This document shows, in pieces, positions 43,570 through 58,117 of a stretch of 64,000 bases of DNA. The first letter of the stretch is position 1, and every line of letters starts with the position of its first letter. Below the pieces are notes generated by a model. That model saw only the letters and a list, made by a program, of their open reading frames with translations. It was not told where the DNA came from and made no database searches. The stretch lies in the NCBI GenBank assembly GCA_031769625.1, contig JAUIMM010000636.1:6096501-6160500 (forward strand), given 5' to 3'. A program made the translations under genes and the position numbers. The stretch comes from Taudactylus pleione (Eukaryota > Chordata > Amphibia > Anura > Myobatrachidae).

Positions 43570-46500
43570 GTCATAATGGGAGTGGCTAAAGAGGTTTATT
43601 AATGACATTGGCATTGTTATGTCATAATGGGAGTGGCTAAAGTGGTTTATTAATGAGATTGGCATTGTGTAGTCATAATGGGAGTGGGAAAGTGATGATA
43701 AATGGGAGTGACAGTGTGACGTCATAATGGGTATGACAATGTGATGTCGTAATAGGAGTGGCTAAAGTGGTTTATTAATGAGATTTGCATTGTGATGTCA
43801 TAATAGGAGTGGCAAAGTGATGTTAAAATGGGAGAGACAGTGTGAAATCATAATGGGAATGGCAATGTAATGTCATAATAGGAGTGGCTAAAGTAGTTTA
43901 TTAATGAAAGTGACATTGTGATATCATAATTGTAGTGGCAAAGTGATGATAAATAGGAATGACAGTGTGATGTCATTATGTGAATGACAATGTGATGTCA
44001 TAATGGGAGTGCCTAAAGTGGTTTATTAATAAAAGTGATATTGTGATGTCATAATGGGAGTGGCTAAAGTGGTTTATTATTGAAATTGGCATTGTGATGT
44101 CATAATTGGAGTGGCTAAGTAACGACAAATGGGAGAGAAAGTGTGACGGTATATTGGGAATGACAATGGGATGTCATAATGGCAGTGGCTAAAGTGGTTT
44201 ATTAATGAGATTGGCATTGTGATGTCCTAATGGGAGTGGCAAAATGAAGTTAAATAGGAGTGACAGTGTGACGTCATAATGCGTATGACATTGTGAGGTC
44301 ATAATAGTGGCTAAAGTGGTTTATTAATGAAAGTGACAATGTGATGTCATAATGGGAGTGGCTAAAGTCATTTATTACTGAGATTGACATTGTGATGTCA
44401 TAATGGGAGTGGCAAAGTGATGTTAAAATGGGAGAGACAGTGTGAAATCATAATGGCAATGTGATGTCATAATAGGAGTGGCTAAGTGATGAATGGGAGA
44501 GAAAGTGTGTCGTCATAATGGGAGTGGCTAAAGTGGTTTATTAATGACAATGACATTGTGATGTCATAATGGGAGTGGCAAAGTAAAGTTAAATAGGAAT
44601 GACAGTGATGTCATAATGGGAGTGACAATGTGATGTCATAATAGGAGTGCCTAAAGTGGTTTATTAATATAAGTGACTTTGTGAAGTCATAATGGGAATG
44701 GCTAAAGTGGTTTATTAATGATATTGGCATTGTGATGTCATAATGGGAGTGGCTAATGTTAAAATAATAAAGTGTGATGTCATAAAGGGAACGACAATGG
44801 GATGTCATAATGGGAGAGGCTAAAGTGGTTTATTAATGAGACTGGCATTGTGATGTCATAATGGGAGTATGTTAAAATGGGAGAGAAAGTGTGATGTAAT
44901 GGGAATGAAATTGTGATGTCATCATGGGAGTGGCCTCAGTGGTTTATTAATGTGATCTCATAATTGGAGTGGCTATGTGATGTTAAAATGGGAATGACAA
45001 TGTGATGTCATAATGGGATTGCCTAAAGTGGTTTATTAATGACAATGGCACTGTTATGTCATAATGGGAGTGGCTAAAGTAGTTTATTAATAAATCGACT
45101 GTAATGTCATAATGGGAGTGGCTAAAGTGGTTTATTAATGACTGACATTGTGATGTCATAATGGGAGTGGCTAAACTGGTTTATTAATAAGATTGGTATT
45201 GTGATGTCATAATGAGAGTGGCAAAGTGATGATAAATAGGAATGAAAGTGATGTCATAATGGGAGTGACAATGTGATGTCATAATGGGAGTACCTAAAGT
45301 GGTTTATTAATAAAAGTGACATTGTGATGTCATAATGGGAGTGGCTAAAGTGGTTTATTATTGAAATTGGCATTGTGATGTCATAATGGGAGTGGCTAAG
45401 TTTATTAATGAGATTGGCATTGTGATGTCATAATGGGAGTTGTAAAATGAAGTTAAATAGGAGTGACAGTGTGACGTCATAATGCGTATGACATTGTGAT
45501 GTCATAATAGTGACTAAAGTGGTTTATTAATGAAAGTGACATTGCAATGTCATAATGGTAGTGGCTAAAATGGTTTATTAATGACATTGGCATTGTGATG
45601 TCATAATGGGAGTGGCTAAAGTGGTTTATTAATGAGACTGGCATGGTGATGTCATCATGGGAGTGGCAAAATGATGTTAAAATGGGAAAGACAGTGTGAA
45701 ATCATAATGGGAATGGCAATGTGATGTCATAATAGGAGTGGCTAAAGTATATTAATGAAAGTGACTTTGTGATATCATAATGGGAGTGGCTAAGTGATGT
45801 TAAAATGTTAAAGACAATTTGACATTATGGGAATGGCAATGTGATATCGTAATGGGAGTGTGTAAAGTGGTTTATTAATAAAAGTGACTTTGTGATGTCA
45901 TAATGGGAGTGGATAAAATGGTTTATCAATGAAATTGGCATTGTGATGTCATAATGGGAGTGGCTAAAATGGTTTATTAATTGAATTGGCATTGTGATGT
46001 CATAATGGGAGTGGCTATAGTGCTTTATTAATCATAGTGGTATTGTGATGTCATAATTGGAGTTGCTAAGTGATGTTAAGATGGTAGTGACAATATGACA
46101 TCATAATGGGAATGATAATGTGATGTCACAAAGGGAGTGCCTAAAGTAGTTTATTAATAAAAGTGACTGTGATGGAATGGGAGTGGCTAAAGTGGTTTAT
46201 AAATGAGATTGGAATTGTGATGTCATAATTGGAGTGGCTAAGTGATGAAAATGGGAGAGAAAGTGTGTCTTCATAATGGGAAAGAGAATGGGATGTCATA
46301 ATTGGAGTGGCTAAAGTGGTTTATTAATTAAAATGAAATTGTGAGGTCATAATGGGAGTGGCTAAAGTGAAGTTAAATAGTAATGACAGTGTGATGTCAT
46401 AATGGGAGTGACAATGTGATGTTATAATAGGAATGCCTAAAGTGGTTTATTAATATAAGTGACTTTGTGATGTCATAATGGGAGTGGCGAAAGTGGTTTA

Positions 46501-49500
46501 TAAATATGTGACTTTGTGATTACATAATGGGAGTGGCTAAAGTGGTTTATAAATATGTGACTTTGTGATGTCATTATGGGAGTGGCTAAATTAGTTTATT
46601 AATGATATTGGCATTGTGATGTCATAATGGGAGTGGCTAAGTGATGTTAAAATTATAAAGTGTGATGTGATAACGGGAAAGACAATGGGATGTCATAATA
46701 GGAGTGCCTAAAGTGCTTTATTAATATAAGTGGCTTTGTGATGTCATAAAGGGAGAGGCTAAATTAGTTTATTAATGAGATTGGCATTGTGATGTCATAA
46801 TAGGAGTGGCAAAGTGATGATAAATGGGAGTCACAGTGTGACATCATAATGTTTATGACATTGTGATGTCATAATAGGAGTGGCTAATGTGGTTTATTAA
46901 TGAGATTACCATTTTGATATCATAATGGGATTGGCAAAGTGATGTTAAATAGGAATGACAGTGATGTCATAATGGCATTGACAATGTGAGGTTATAATGG
47001 GAGTGCCTAAAGTGGTTTATTAATAAGTGACTTTGTGAAATAATGGGAGTGGCCTCAGTGGTTTATTAAAGAGATTGGCATTGTGATGTCATCATGGGAG
47101 TGGCCTCAGTGGTTTATTAAAGAGATTGGCATTGTGATGTCATAATTGGAGTGGCTATGTGATGTTAAAATGGGAGAGACAGTGTGACATCATAATGGGA
47201 ATGACAATGTGATGTCATAATGGGATTGCCTAAAGTGGTTTATTAATGACATTGGCACTGTGATGTCATAATGGGAGTGGCTAAAGTGGTTTATTAATAA
47301 AAGTGACTTTGTGATGTCAGAATTGGGAGTGGCTAAAGTGGTTCATTAATGAGACTGGCATTGTGATGTCATAATTGGAGCTAAGTGATGTTAAATTAGG
47401 AGAGAAAGTGTATCGTCATAATGGGAATGACAATGGGATGTCATAATGGGAGTGGCTAAAGTGGTCTATTAATGAAAATTACATTGTGATGTCATAATGG
47501 GAGTGGCAAAGTGATGTTAAATTGGAATGAAAGTGTGATGTCATAATGGGAGTGACAATGTGATGTCATAATAGGAGTGGCTAAAGTGGTTTATTAATTA
47601 AACTGACTGTTATAATGGGAGTGGCTAAAGTGGTTTATTAATGACACTGACATTGTGATGTCATAATGGGAGTGGCAAAGTAAAGTTGAATAGGAATGAC
47701 AGTGATGTCATAATGGGAGTGACAATGTGATGTCATAATAGGAGTGCCTAAAGTGGTTTATTAATATAAGGGACTTTGTGATGTCATAATTGGAGTGGCT
47801 AAAGTGGTTTATTAATAAGTGACTTTGTGATGTCATAATGGGAGTGGCTAAATTAGTTTATTAATGATATTGGCATTGTGATGTCATAATGGGAGTGGCT
47901 AAGTAATGTTAAAATAATAAAGTGTGATGTCATAAAGGGAACAACAATGGGATGTCATAATGGGAGAGGCTAAAATGGTTTATTAATGAGACTGGCATTG
48001 TGATGTCATAATGGGAGTATGTTAAAATGGGAGAGAAAGTGTAATGTAATGGGAATGAAATTGTGATGTCATCATGGGAGTGGCCTCAGTGGTTTATTAA
48101 TGTGATCTCATAATTGGAGTGGCTATGTGATGTTAAAACGAGAAAGACAGTGTGATACCATAATGGGAATGACAATGTGATGTCATAATGGGATTGCCTA
48201 AAGTGGTTTACTAATGACATTGGCACTGTTATGTCATAATGGGAGTGGCTAAAGTGGTTTATTAATAAATCGACTGTGATGTCATAATGGGAGTGGCTAA
48301 AGTGGTTTATTAATGACAATGACATTGTAATGTCATAATGGGAGTGGCTAAAGTGGTTTATTATTGAAATTGGCATTGTGATGTCATAATTGGAGTGGCT
48401 AAGTAATGATAAATGGGAGAGAAAGTGTGACGGTATATTGGGAATGACAATGGGATGTCATAATGGAAGTGGCTAAAGTGGTTTATTAATAAAAATTACA
48501 TTGTGATGTCATAATGGGAGTGGCTAAGTTTATTAATGAGATTGGCATTGTGATGTCATAATGGGAGTTGTAAAATGAAGTTAAATAGGAGTGACAGTGT
48601 GACGTCATAATGCGTATGACATTGTGATGTCATAATAGTGACTAAAGTGATTTATTAATGAAAGTGACATTGCGATGTCATAATGGTAGTGGCATAAATG
48701 GTTTATTAATGAGACTGGCATTATGATGTCATCATGGGAGTGGGAAAATGATGTTAAAATGGGAGTGACAGTGTGAAATCATAATGGGAATGGCAATGTG
48801 ATGTCATAATAGGAGTGGCTAAAGTATATTAATGAAAGTGACTTTGCGATATCATAATGGGAGTGGCTAAGTGATGTTAAAATGGTAAAGACAATTTGAC
48901 ATTATGGGAATGGCAATGTGATATCGTAATGGGAGTGTGTAAAGTGGTTTATTAATAAAAGTGACATTGTGATGTCATAATGGGAGTGGCTAAAATGGTT
49001 TATTAATGAAATTGGCTTTGTGATGTCATAATGGGAGTGGCTATAGTGCTTTATTAATCATAGTGGTATTGTGATGTCATAATTGGAGTTGCTAAGTGGT
49101 GTTAAAATGGTAGTGACAGTGTGACATCATAATGGGAATGACAATGTGATGTCACAAAGGGAGTGCCTAAAGTAGTTTATTAATAAAACAGATGTCAGAA
49201 TGGGAGTGGCTAAAGTGGTTTATTAATGAGATTGGAATTGTGATGTCATAATTGGAGTGGCTAAGTAATGTTAAAATGGAAGTAACTGTGTGACATTATA
49301 ATGGGAATGGCAATGTGATGTCATTTTTGGAGTGCCTAAAGTGGTTTATTAATGATAATGGCATTCTGATGTCATAATTGGAGTGGCAAAGTTATGTTAA
49401 ATAGGAATGACAGTGTGATGTCATAATGTGAATGACAATGTGATGTCATACTGGGAGTGGCTAAAGTGGTTTATTATTGAAATTGGCATTGTGATGTCAT

Positions 49501-52500
49501 AATGGGAGTGGCTAAGTGATGTTAAAATGGGAGAGAAAGTGTGACATCATAATGGGAATGACAATGTGATGTCATAATGGGAGTGCCTAAAGTAGTTTAT
49601 TAATGACATTGGCACTGTGACGTCAAAATGAGAGTGGCCTTAGTGGTTTATTAATAAAAGTGACTGTGATGTCAGGATGGGAGTGGCTAAAGTGATTTAT
49701 TAATGATCGTGGTATTGTGATGTTATAATTGGAGTGGGTAAGTGATGTTAAGATGGTAGTGACAATATGACATCATAATGGGAATGACAATGTGATGTCA
49801 CAAAGGGAGTTCCTAAAGTAGTTTATTAATAAAAGTGACTGTGATGGAATGGGAGTGGCTAAAGAGGTTTATTAATGAGATTGGAATTGTGATGTCATAT
49901 TTGGAGTGGCTAAGTGATGAAAATGGGAGAGAAAGTGTGTCTTCATAATGGGAAAGACAATGGGATGTCATAATTGGAGTGGCTAAAGTTGTTTATTAAT
50001 TAAAATGAAATTGTGATGTCATAATGGGAGTGGCTAAAGTGAAGTTAAATAGTAATGACAGTGTGATGTCATAATGGGAGTGACAATGTGATGTTATAAT
50101 AGGAGTGCCTAAAGTGGTTTATTAAATATAAGTGACTTTGTGATGTCATAATGGGAGTGGCTGAAGTGGTTTATAAATATGTGACTTTGTGATGTCATAA
50201 TGGGAGTGGCTAAAGTGGTTTATAAATATGTGACTTTGTGATGTCATAACGGGAGTGGCTAAATTAGTTTATTAATGATATTGGCATTGTGATGTCATAA
50301 TGGGAGTGGCTAAGTGATGTTAAAATGATAAAGTGTGATGTGATAACGGGAAAGACAATGGGATGTCATAATGGGAGAGGCTAAAGTGGTTTATTAATGA
50401 CAATGACATTGTGATGTCATAATGGGAGAGGCTAAAGTGGTTTATTAATGACAATGACATTGTGATGTCATAAAGGTAGAGGCTGAAGTGGTTTACTAAT
50501 AATATTGGCATTGTGATGTCATAATTTGAGTGGCAAAGTGATGATAAATAGGAATGATAGTGTGACATCATAATGGGAGTGACAATGTGATGTCATAATA
50601 GGAGTGCCTAAAGTGCTTTATTAATATAAGTGACTTTGTGATGTCATAAAGGGAGAGGCTAAATTAGTTTATTAATGAGATTGGCATTGTGATGTCATAA
50701 TAGGAGTGGCAAAGTGATGATAAATGGGAGTGACAGTGTGACATCATAATGTTTATGACATTGTGATGTCATAATAGGAGTGGCTAAAGTGGTTTATTAA
50801 TGAGATTACCATTTTGATGATATAATGGGATTGGCAAAGTGATGTTAAATAGGAATGACAGTGTGATGTCATAATGGCATTGACAATGTGAGGTTATAAT
50901 GGGAGTGCCTAAAGTGGTTTATTAATAAGTGACTTTGTGATATAATGGGAGTGGCCTCAGTGGTTTATTAAAGAGATTGGCATTGTGATGTCATCTTGGG
51001 AGTGGCCTCAGTGGTTTATTAAAGAGATTGGCATTGTGATGTCATAATTGGAGTGGCTAAAGTGGTTTATTAATGACATTGGCACTGTGATGTCATAATG
51101 GGAGTGGCTAAAGTGGTTAATTAATGAGACTGGCATTGTTATGTCATAATTGGAAAAGCTAAGTGATGTTAAATTAGGAGAGAAAGTGTATCGTCATAAT
51201 GGGAATGACAATGGGATGTCATAATGGGAGTGGCTACAGTGGTCTATTAATGAAAATGACATTGTGATGTCATAATGGGAGTGGCAAAGTGATGTTAAAT
51301 TGGAATGAAAGTGTGATGTCATAATGGGAGTGACAATGTGATGTCATAATAGGAGTGGCTAAAGTGGTTTATTAATTAAATTGACTATGTTATAAAGGGA
51401 GTGGCTAAAGTGTTTTATTAATGAGATTGGCATTGAGATGTGATAATGGGCGTGGCAAAGTGATGTTAAATAGGAATTACAGTGTGACATCATAATGGGA
51501 GTGACAATGTGATGTCATAATGGGACTGCTTAAACTGCTTTATTATAAATGATTTTGTGATGTCATAATGGGAGTGGCTAAAGTGGTTTATTAATGAGAT
51601 TTGCATTGTGATGTCATAATGGGAGTGGGAAAGTGATGATAAATAGGAGTGACAGTGTGACGTCATAATGGATATGACAATTTGATCTCGTAATAGGTGT
51701 GGCTAAAGTGGTTTATTAATGAGATAGCCACTGCCATTAAGACATCATAATGCCTATCTCATTAATAAACCACTTTAGCCAAGTGAAGTCATAATGGTAG
51801 TTGCTACAGTGGTTTATTATTGAAACTGGCATTGTGATTTCATAGTGGGAGTGGCTATAGTGCTTTATTAGTGATAGTGGTATTGTGATGTCATAATTGG
51901 AGTGGCTAAGTGATGATAAATGGTAGTGAAAGTGTGACGTCATAATGGGAATGACAATGGGATGTCATGATGGGAGTGGCTAAAGTGGTTTATTAATTAA
52001 AATGAAATTGTGATGTCATGATGGGAGTGGCTAAAGTGGTTTATTAATGAGATTGTAATGTGATGTCATAATGGAAGTGGCAAAGTGATGTTAAATATGA
52101 ATGACAGTGTGACGTCATAATGGGAGTGACAATGTGATGTCAAAATAGGAGTGCCTAAAGTGGTTTATTAATATAAGTTACTTTGTGATATCATAATGGG
52201 AGTGGCAAAGTGATGATAAATGGGAGTGACAGTGGGACATCATAATGCGTATGACATTGTGATGTCATAATAAGAATGGCTAAAGTGGTTTATTAATGAG
52301 ATTGTAATGTGATGTCATAATAGGATTGGCAAAGTGATGTTAAATAGGAATGACAATGTGATGTCATAAAGGGATTGACAATGTGATGTCATAATGGGAG
52401 TCCCTAGAGTTGTTTATTAATAAAAGTGACATTGTGATGTCATAATGGGAGTGGCTAAGTGTTTTTTTTATAAAAGTAACTTGTGATGTCAGAATGGGAG

Positions 52501-55500
52501 TGGCTAAATTGGTTTAATAATGAGATTGGCATTGTGATGTCATAATGGGAGGGGCAAAGTGATGATAAATGGGAGTGACAGTGTGACATCATGGGTATGA
52601 CAATGTGATATCATAATAGTAGTGGCTTAAGTGGTTTATTAATGATACTGGCATTGTGATGTCATAATGGGAGTGGCTATGTGAAGCTAAAATAGGAGAG
52701 AAAGTGTGAAATCATAATGGGAACGGCAATGTGATGTCATAATAGGAGTGGCTAAAGTGGTTTTTTAATGAAACTGACTTTGTAATGTCATAAATGTAGT
52801 GGCTAAAGTGGTTTATTATTGAGATTGGCATTGTGATGTTATAATGGGAGTGGCTAAAATGTTTTATTAATAACATTGGCACTGTGATGTTATAATGGGA
52901 ATGGCTAAAGTGGTTTATTAATGAAATTGAAATAGTGATGTCATAATGGGAGTGGCTAAAGTGGTTTATTAATTATTGGCATTGCGATGTTATAATGGGA
53001 GTGGCTAAAATGTTTTATTAATAACATTGGCACTGTGATGTTATAATGGGAGTGGCTAAAGTGTTTTTTTAATGAAAGTGAAATAGTGATGTCATAATGG
53101 GAGTGGCAAAGTGATGTTAAATAGAACTGACAGTGTGACGTCTTAATCGGTATGACAATGTGATGTCATAATAGGAGTGCCTAAAGTGGTTTATTAATAT
53201 AATTGTCTTTGTGATGTCATAATGGGAGTGGCTAAAGTGGTTTATTATTGAGATTGGCATTGTCATGTCATAATGGGAGTGGCAAAGTGATGATAAATGG
53301 GATTTACAGTGTGACATTATAATAGGTAAGAAAATGTGATGTCATAATAGGAGTGGCTAAAGTAGATTATTAATGTGTGACATTGTGATGTCATAATGGG
53401 AGTGGTTAAATCGGTTTATTAAAGAAAAGTGACCTTGTGATGTCATAGTGGGAGTGGCTAAAGTGGTTTATTAATGAGATTGTAATTGTGATTTCATAAC
53501 GGGAGTGGCAAAGTGATGATAAATAGGAGTGACAGTGTGATGTCATAATGGGAGATGCTAAGTGATGTTAAAATGGGAAAGACAGTGTGACATCATAATG
53601 GGAAATGCAATGTAATGGGAGTGGCTAAAGTTTTTTATGAATGAAAATGACATTGTGATGTCATAATGTAAGTGGCTAAAGTGGTTTATTAATGAGATTA
53701 GCATTGTGATGTCATAATGGGAGTGGCTAAAGAGGTTTATTATTGAGATTGGCATGGTGATGTGATAATGGCAGTGGCAAAGTGATGATAAATGGAAGTG
53801 AAAGTGTGACGTCATAATGGGTATGACAATGTGATGTCGTAATAGGAGTGGCTAAAGTGTTTTATTAATTATAGTGGCATTCTGATGTCATAATGGGAGT
53901 GGCAAAGTGATGTTATAATGGGAATGACAGTGTGATGTCATAATGGGAGTGCCTAAAGTGGTTTATTATTGAAATTGCCATTGTCATGTCATAATGGGAG
54001 TGGCAAAAGTGCTTTATTAATGACAGTGGTATTGTGATGTCATAATTGGAGTGATGTTAAGATGGTAGTGACAGTGTGACATCATAATGGGTATAACAAT
54101 GTGATGTCATATATAGGAGTGCCTAAAGTAGTTTATTAATAAAAGTGACAGTGATGTCAGAATGGGAGTGGCTAAAGTGAATTATTAATGAGGTTAGAAT
54201 TGTGATGTCATAATTGGAATGGCTAAGCAATGATAAATGGGAGAGAAAGTGTGTCGTGATAATGGGAAAGACAATGGGATTTCATAATGGGAGTGGCAAA
54301 AGTGGTTTATTAATGACAATTATATTGTGATTTCATAATGTGAGTGGTTAAAGTGGTTTATTAATATAAGTGACTTTGTGATGTCATAATGGGAGTGGCT
54401 AAATTGGTTTATTAATGAGATTGGCATTGTGATGTCATAAAGGGAGTGGAATAGTGAAAAGGGAGTGGCAGTGATATGTCATAATGCGTATGACATTGTG
54501 ATGTCATTATAAGAGTTGATAAAGTGGTTTATTAATGAAAGAGAAATTGTGATGTGATAATGGGAGTGGCTTAAGTAGTTTTTTGATAGTGGAATTGTGA
54601 TATCATGATTGGAGTGGCTAAGTGATGTTAAAATGGCAGCGAAAGTGTGATGTCATAATGAGAATGGGAAGTCATAATGGGAGTTGCTAAAGTGGTTTAT
54701 TAATGAAAATTATATTGTGATGTCATAATTGGAGTTGCTAAACTGGTTTATTAATGAGATTGGCATTGTGATGTCATAATGGTAGTGTAAAAGGGATGAT
54801 AAATGGGAATGTCAGTGTGACATCATAATGGGAATGGCAATGTGATGTCATAATGGGAGTGCCTAAAGTGGTTTATTAATAAAAGTGACTTTGTGATGTC
54901 ATAACCCACTGGTAGTGGCTAAAGTGGTTTATTAACAAAATTGACATTGTGATGTCATAATAGGAGTGGCTAAAGTGATTTTGAGATTGGCATTGTGATG
55001 TCATAACAGGAGTCGCTAAAGTCGTTTTACTAATGAAAGTGACATTGTGATATCATAATGGCAGAGGCTATGTGATGTTAAAATGGGAAAGACAATTTGA
55101 CATCATAATGGGAAAGACAATGTGATGTCATAATGGGAGTGGGTAAAGTGTTTTTTTTAATAAAAGTGACTTTGTGATGTCAGAATGGGAGTGGCTAAAG
55201 TGGTTTATTAATTAGATTGGCATGTTGATGTCATAATGGGAGTGGCAAAGTGATGATAAATGGGAGTGACAGTATGATGTCATGGGTATGACAATGTGAT
55301 GTCATAATAGTACTGGCTTAAGTGGTTTATTAATGAAAGTGACATAGTGATGTCATAATGGGAGTGGCTAAAGCGGTTTATTAATGATAGTGGCATTATG
55401 ATGTCATAATGGGAGTGGCTAAGTGATGCTAAAATGGGAGAGACTGTGTGAAATCATAATGGGAATGGCAATGTGATGCCATAGCAGGAGTGGCTAAAGT

Positions 55501-57378
55501 AGTTTATTAATGAAAGAGACATTGTGATGTCACAATGGGAGTGGCTATGTGATGTTAAAATGGGAAAGACAATTTGACGACATAATGGGAATGGCAACGG
55601 GATGTCATAATGGGAGAGGCTAAAGTGGTTTATTAATGAAAATGACATTGTGATGTCATAATGGGATTGGCTAAAGTGGTTTATTAATGACATTCACATT
55701 GTGATGTCAAAGTGAGAGGCTAAAGTTGTTTATTAATGATAGTGGCATTGTGATGTCATAATGGGAGTGGCAAAGTTATGTTAAATAGGAGTGACAGTGT
55801 GACATCATAAAGGAAATGACAATGTGATGTCATTATAGGAGTGACTAAAGTGGATTATTAATGAAACTGACTTTGTGATATCATAAAGGGAGTGGCTAAA
55901 GTGGTTTATTAATGAGATTGGCATTGTGATGTTAAAATGGGAGAGACAGAGTTGACATCATAATGGGAATGACAATATGATGTCATAATAGGAGTGCCTA
56001 AAGTGGTTTATTAATAAAAGTGACATAGTGATATCATAATGGGAGTGGCAAAGTGATGTTTAATAGGAATGACAGTGTGATGTCTTTATGTGAATGACAA
56101 TGTGATGTCATAATGGGAGTGCCTAAAGTGTTTGATTAATGATAATGGTATTGTGATGTCATAATTGAAGTGGCTAAGTGATGTTAAAATGGAAGTAATA
56201 GTGTGACATTATAATGGCAATGACAATGTGATGTCATTTTTGGAGTGCCTAAAGTGGTTTATTAATACAAGTGACATTGTGATGTCAGAATGGGAGTGGC
56301 TAAAGTGGTTTATTAATGAGACTGGCATTGTGATGTCATAATGGGATATTCTGAGTGATGTTAAAATGATAAAGTGTGATGTCATAACGGGAATGACAAT
56401 GGGATGTCATAATGGGAGAGGCTAAAGTGCTTTATTAATGAAAAGGACATTCTGATGTCATAGTGGGAGTGGCTAAAGTGGTTTATTAATGATATTGGCA
56501 TTGTGATGTCATAAATTGAGAGGCTAAAGTGGTTTATTAATGATTGTGGCATTGTGATGTCATAATGGGAGTGCTAAAGTTATGTTAAATAGGAGTGGCA
56601 GTGTGACATCATAAAGGGAATGACAATTTGATATCATTATAAGAGTGGCTATAGTGGTTTAATAATGAAACTGACTTTGTGATATCAAAGGGAGTGGCTA
56701 AAGTGTTTTATTAATGATAGTGTTATTGTGATGTCATAATTGAAGTGGCTAAGTGATGTTAAAATGGGAGTAACAGTGTGATGTCATTTTGGGTGTGCCT
56801 AAAGTGGTTTATTAATAAAAGTGTCTTTGTGATGTCAGAATGGGAGTGGCTAAAGTGGTTTATTAATGAGACTGGCATTGTGAGGTCATAATGGGAGATG
56901 CTGATTTATGTTAAAATGGGAGAGAAAGTGTGATGTCATAATGGGAATGACAATGGGATGACATAATGGGAGTAGCTAAAGTGGTTTATTAATGAAAATG
57001 ACATTGTAATGTCATAATGGCAGTGGCAAAGTAATGATAAATAGGATTGACAGTGTGACGTCATAATGGGTATGACCATGTGATGTCATAATAGGAGTGG
57101 CTAAAGTGGTTTATTAATGAAAGTGACATTGTGATGTCATAATGGGAGTGGTTAAAGTGGTTTATTAAAGAAAAGTGACATTGTGATGTCATAGTGGGAG
57201 TGGCTAAAGTGGTTTAATAATGAGATTGGAATTGTGATGTTTTAACGGGAGTGGCAAAGTGATGATAAATAGGAGTGACTGTGTGATGTCATAATGGGAA
57301 TGGCAATGTGATGTCATAATAGGAGTGGCTAAAGTAGTTTATTAATGAAAGTGATATTCTGATGTCATAATGGGAGAT
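43562..57378. repeat. Satellite array, blocks B to D
   Basis: The longest satellite stretch. Block B (41.94-47.6 kb) follows the same order as block A. Block C (47.6-51.4 kb) again repeats the later part of B. From 53541 a further block starts that reappears at 61866 after the L2 element. A 26-bp-arm palindrome lies at 51701-51780. No gene is recognised; all open frames are repeat artefacts. Confidence 0.93.
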
Positions 57379-57715
57379 TATTATTAACAGTTTCTTATAT
57401 AGCACAGCATATTCTGTTGCGCTTTGCAATTGGAAACATTGATAGAACAAAACAGGGTAATAACAGACAGACATAGAGGTAAGAGGGCCCTGCTTGCAAG
57501 CTTACAATCTATAGGGAAATAGGCATTGATACACAAGGATAGGTGCTATATATTGCAATTTGGTCCGGCCAGAATGCAGAGTTTCTTGGTGGGCTGCATG
57601 ATCCAGTCACACAGGGATGTCGGCAAAATGTCAGGAGTATGTGAAAGAAAGACAATATGTGAGGTTATGTGTGGACTGTGAGAGGGGATGTAATAAGACA
57701 TGGAAGCTATGAAGA
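57379..57715 (-). mobile_element. L2 3' untranslated region and tail
   Basis: Holds CAAAGCGCAACAGAATATGC and CTATATAAGAAACTG followed by a short TAATAAT run (minus strand). The GCGC...TATATAA box recurs across vertebrate L2 families and is bound by the element RT. A 110-codon frame reaching into this region is partly an out-of-frame fragment of the C-terminal coding part. Confidence 0.82.
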
Positions 57716-58117
57716 TTATGTGGTCGGTTCTGGAATCTGATAAGCTTGTCTGAAGAGGTGAGTTTTCAGGGAACGCTTGAAGGATTGAAGAATAGAGGTA
57801 AGTCTTATTGTGTGTGGTAAGGCATTCCATAGAGTGGGTGCAGCCCGAAGAAAGTCCGGTAACCGTAAATGGGAGCAAGTAATGCGCGGGGATGAGAGAC
57901 GCAGATCTTGTGCTGAGCGGAGAGGTCGGGTTGGGAGATATTTTGAGATGAGTGAAGAGATGTATGTTGGTGTAATTCGGTTAATGGCCTTATGTGTAAG
58001 TAACAGTATTTTGTATTGAATACGGTAGAAAACCGGCAACCAATGGAGGGACTGACAGAGCGGGGCAGCAGACGATGAACGTTTGGCAAGGAAGATAAGC
58101 CTTGCAGCTGCATTCAT
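57716..58117 (-). pseudogene. L2 ORF2, C-terminal domain
   Basis: Reads MNAAARLIFLAKRSSSAAPL, LHWLPVFYRIQYKILLLTHK, ALNDL-like AINRITPTYISSLISKYLPT, RPLRSAQDLRLSSPRI, APTLWNALPHTIRLTSILQS and FKRSLKTHLFRQAY. This tail of about 120 residues is found after the RT in L2/CR1 LINEs; its conserved LHWLP and FKRSLKTHLF are well preserved. It is separated from the RT by frameshifts near 58120-58260. Confidence 0.9.
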
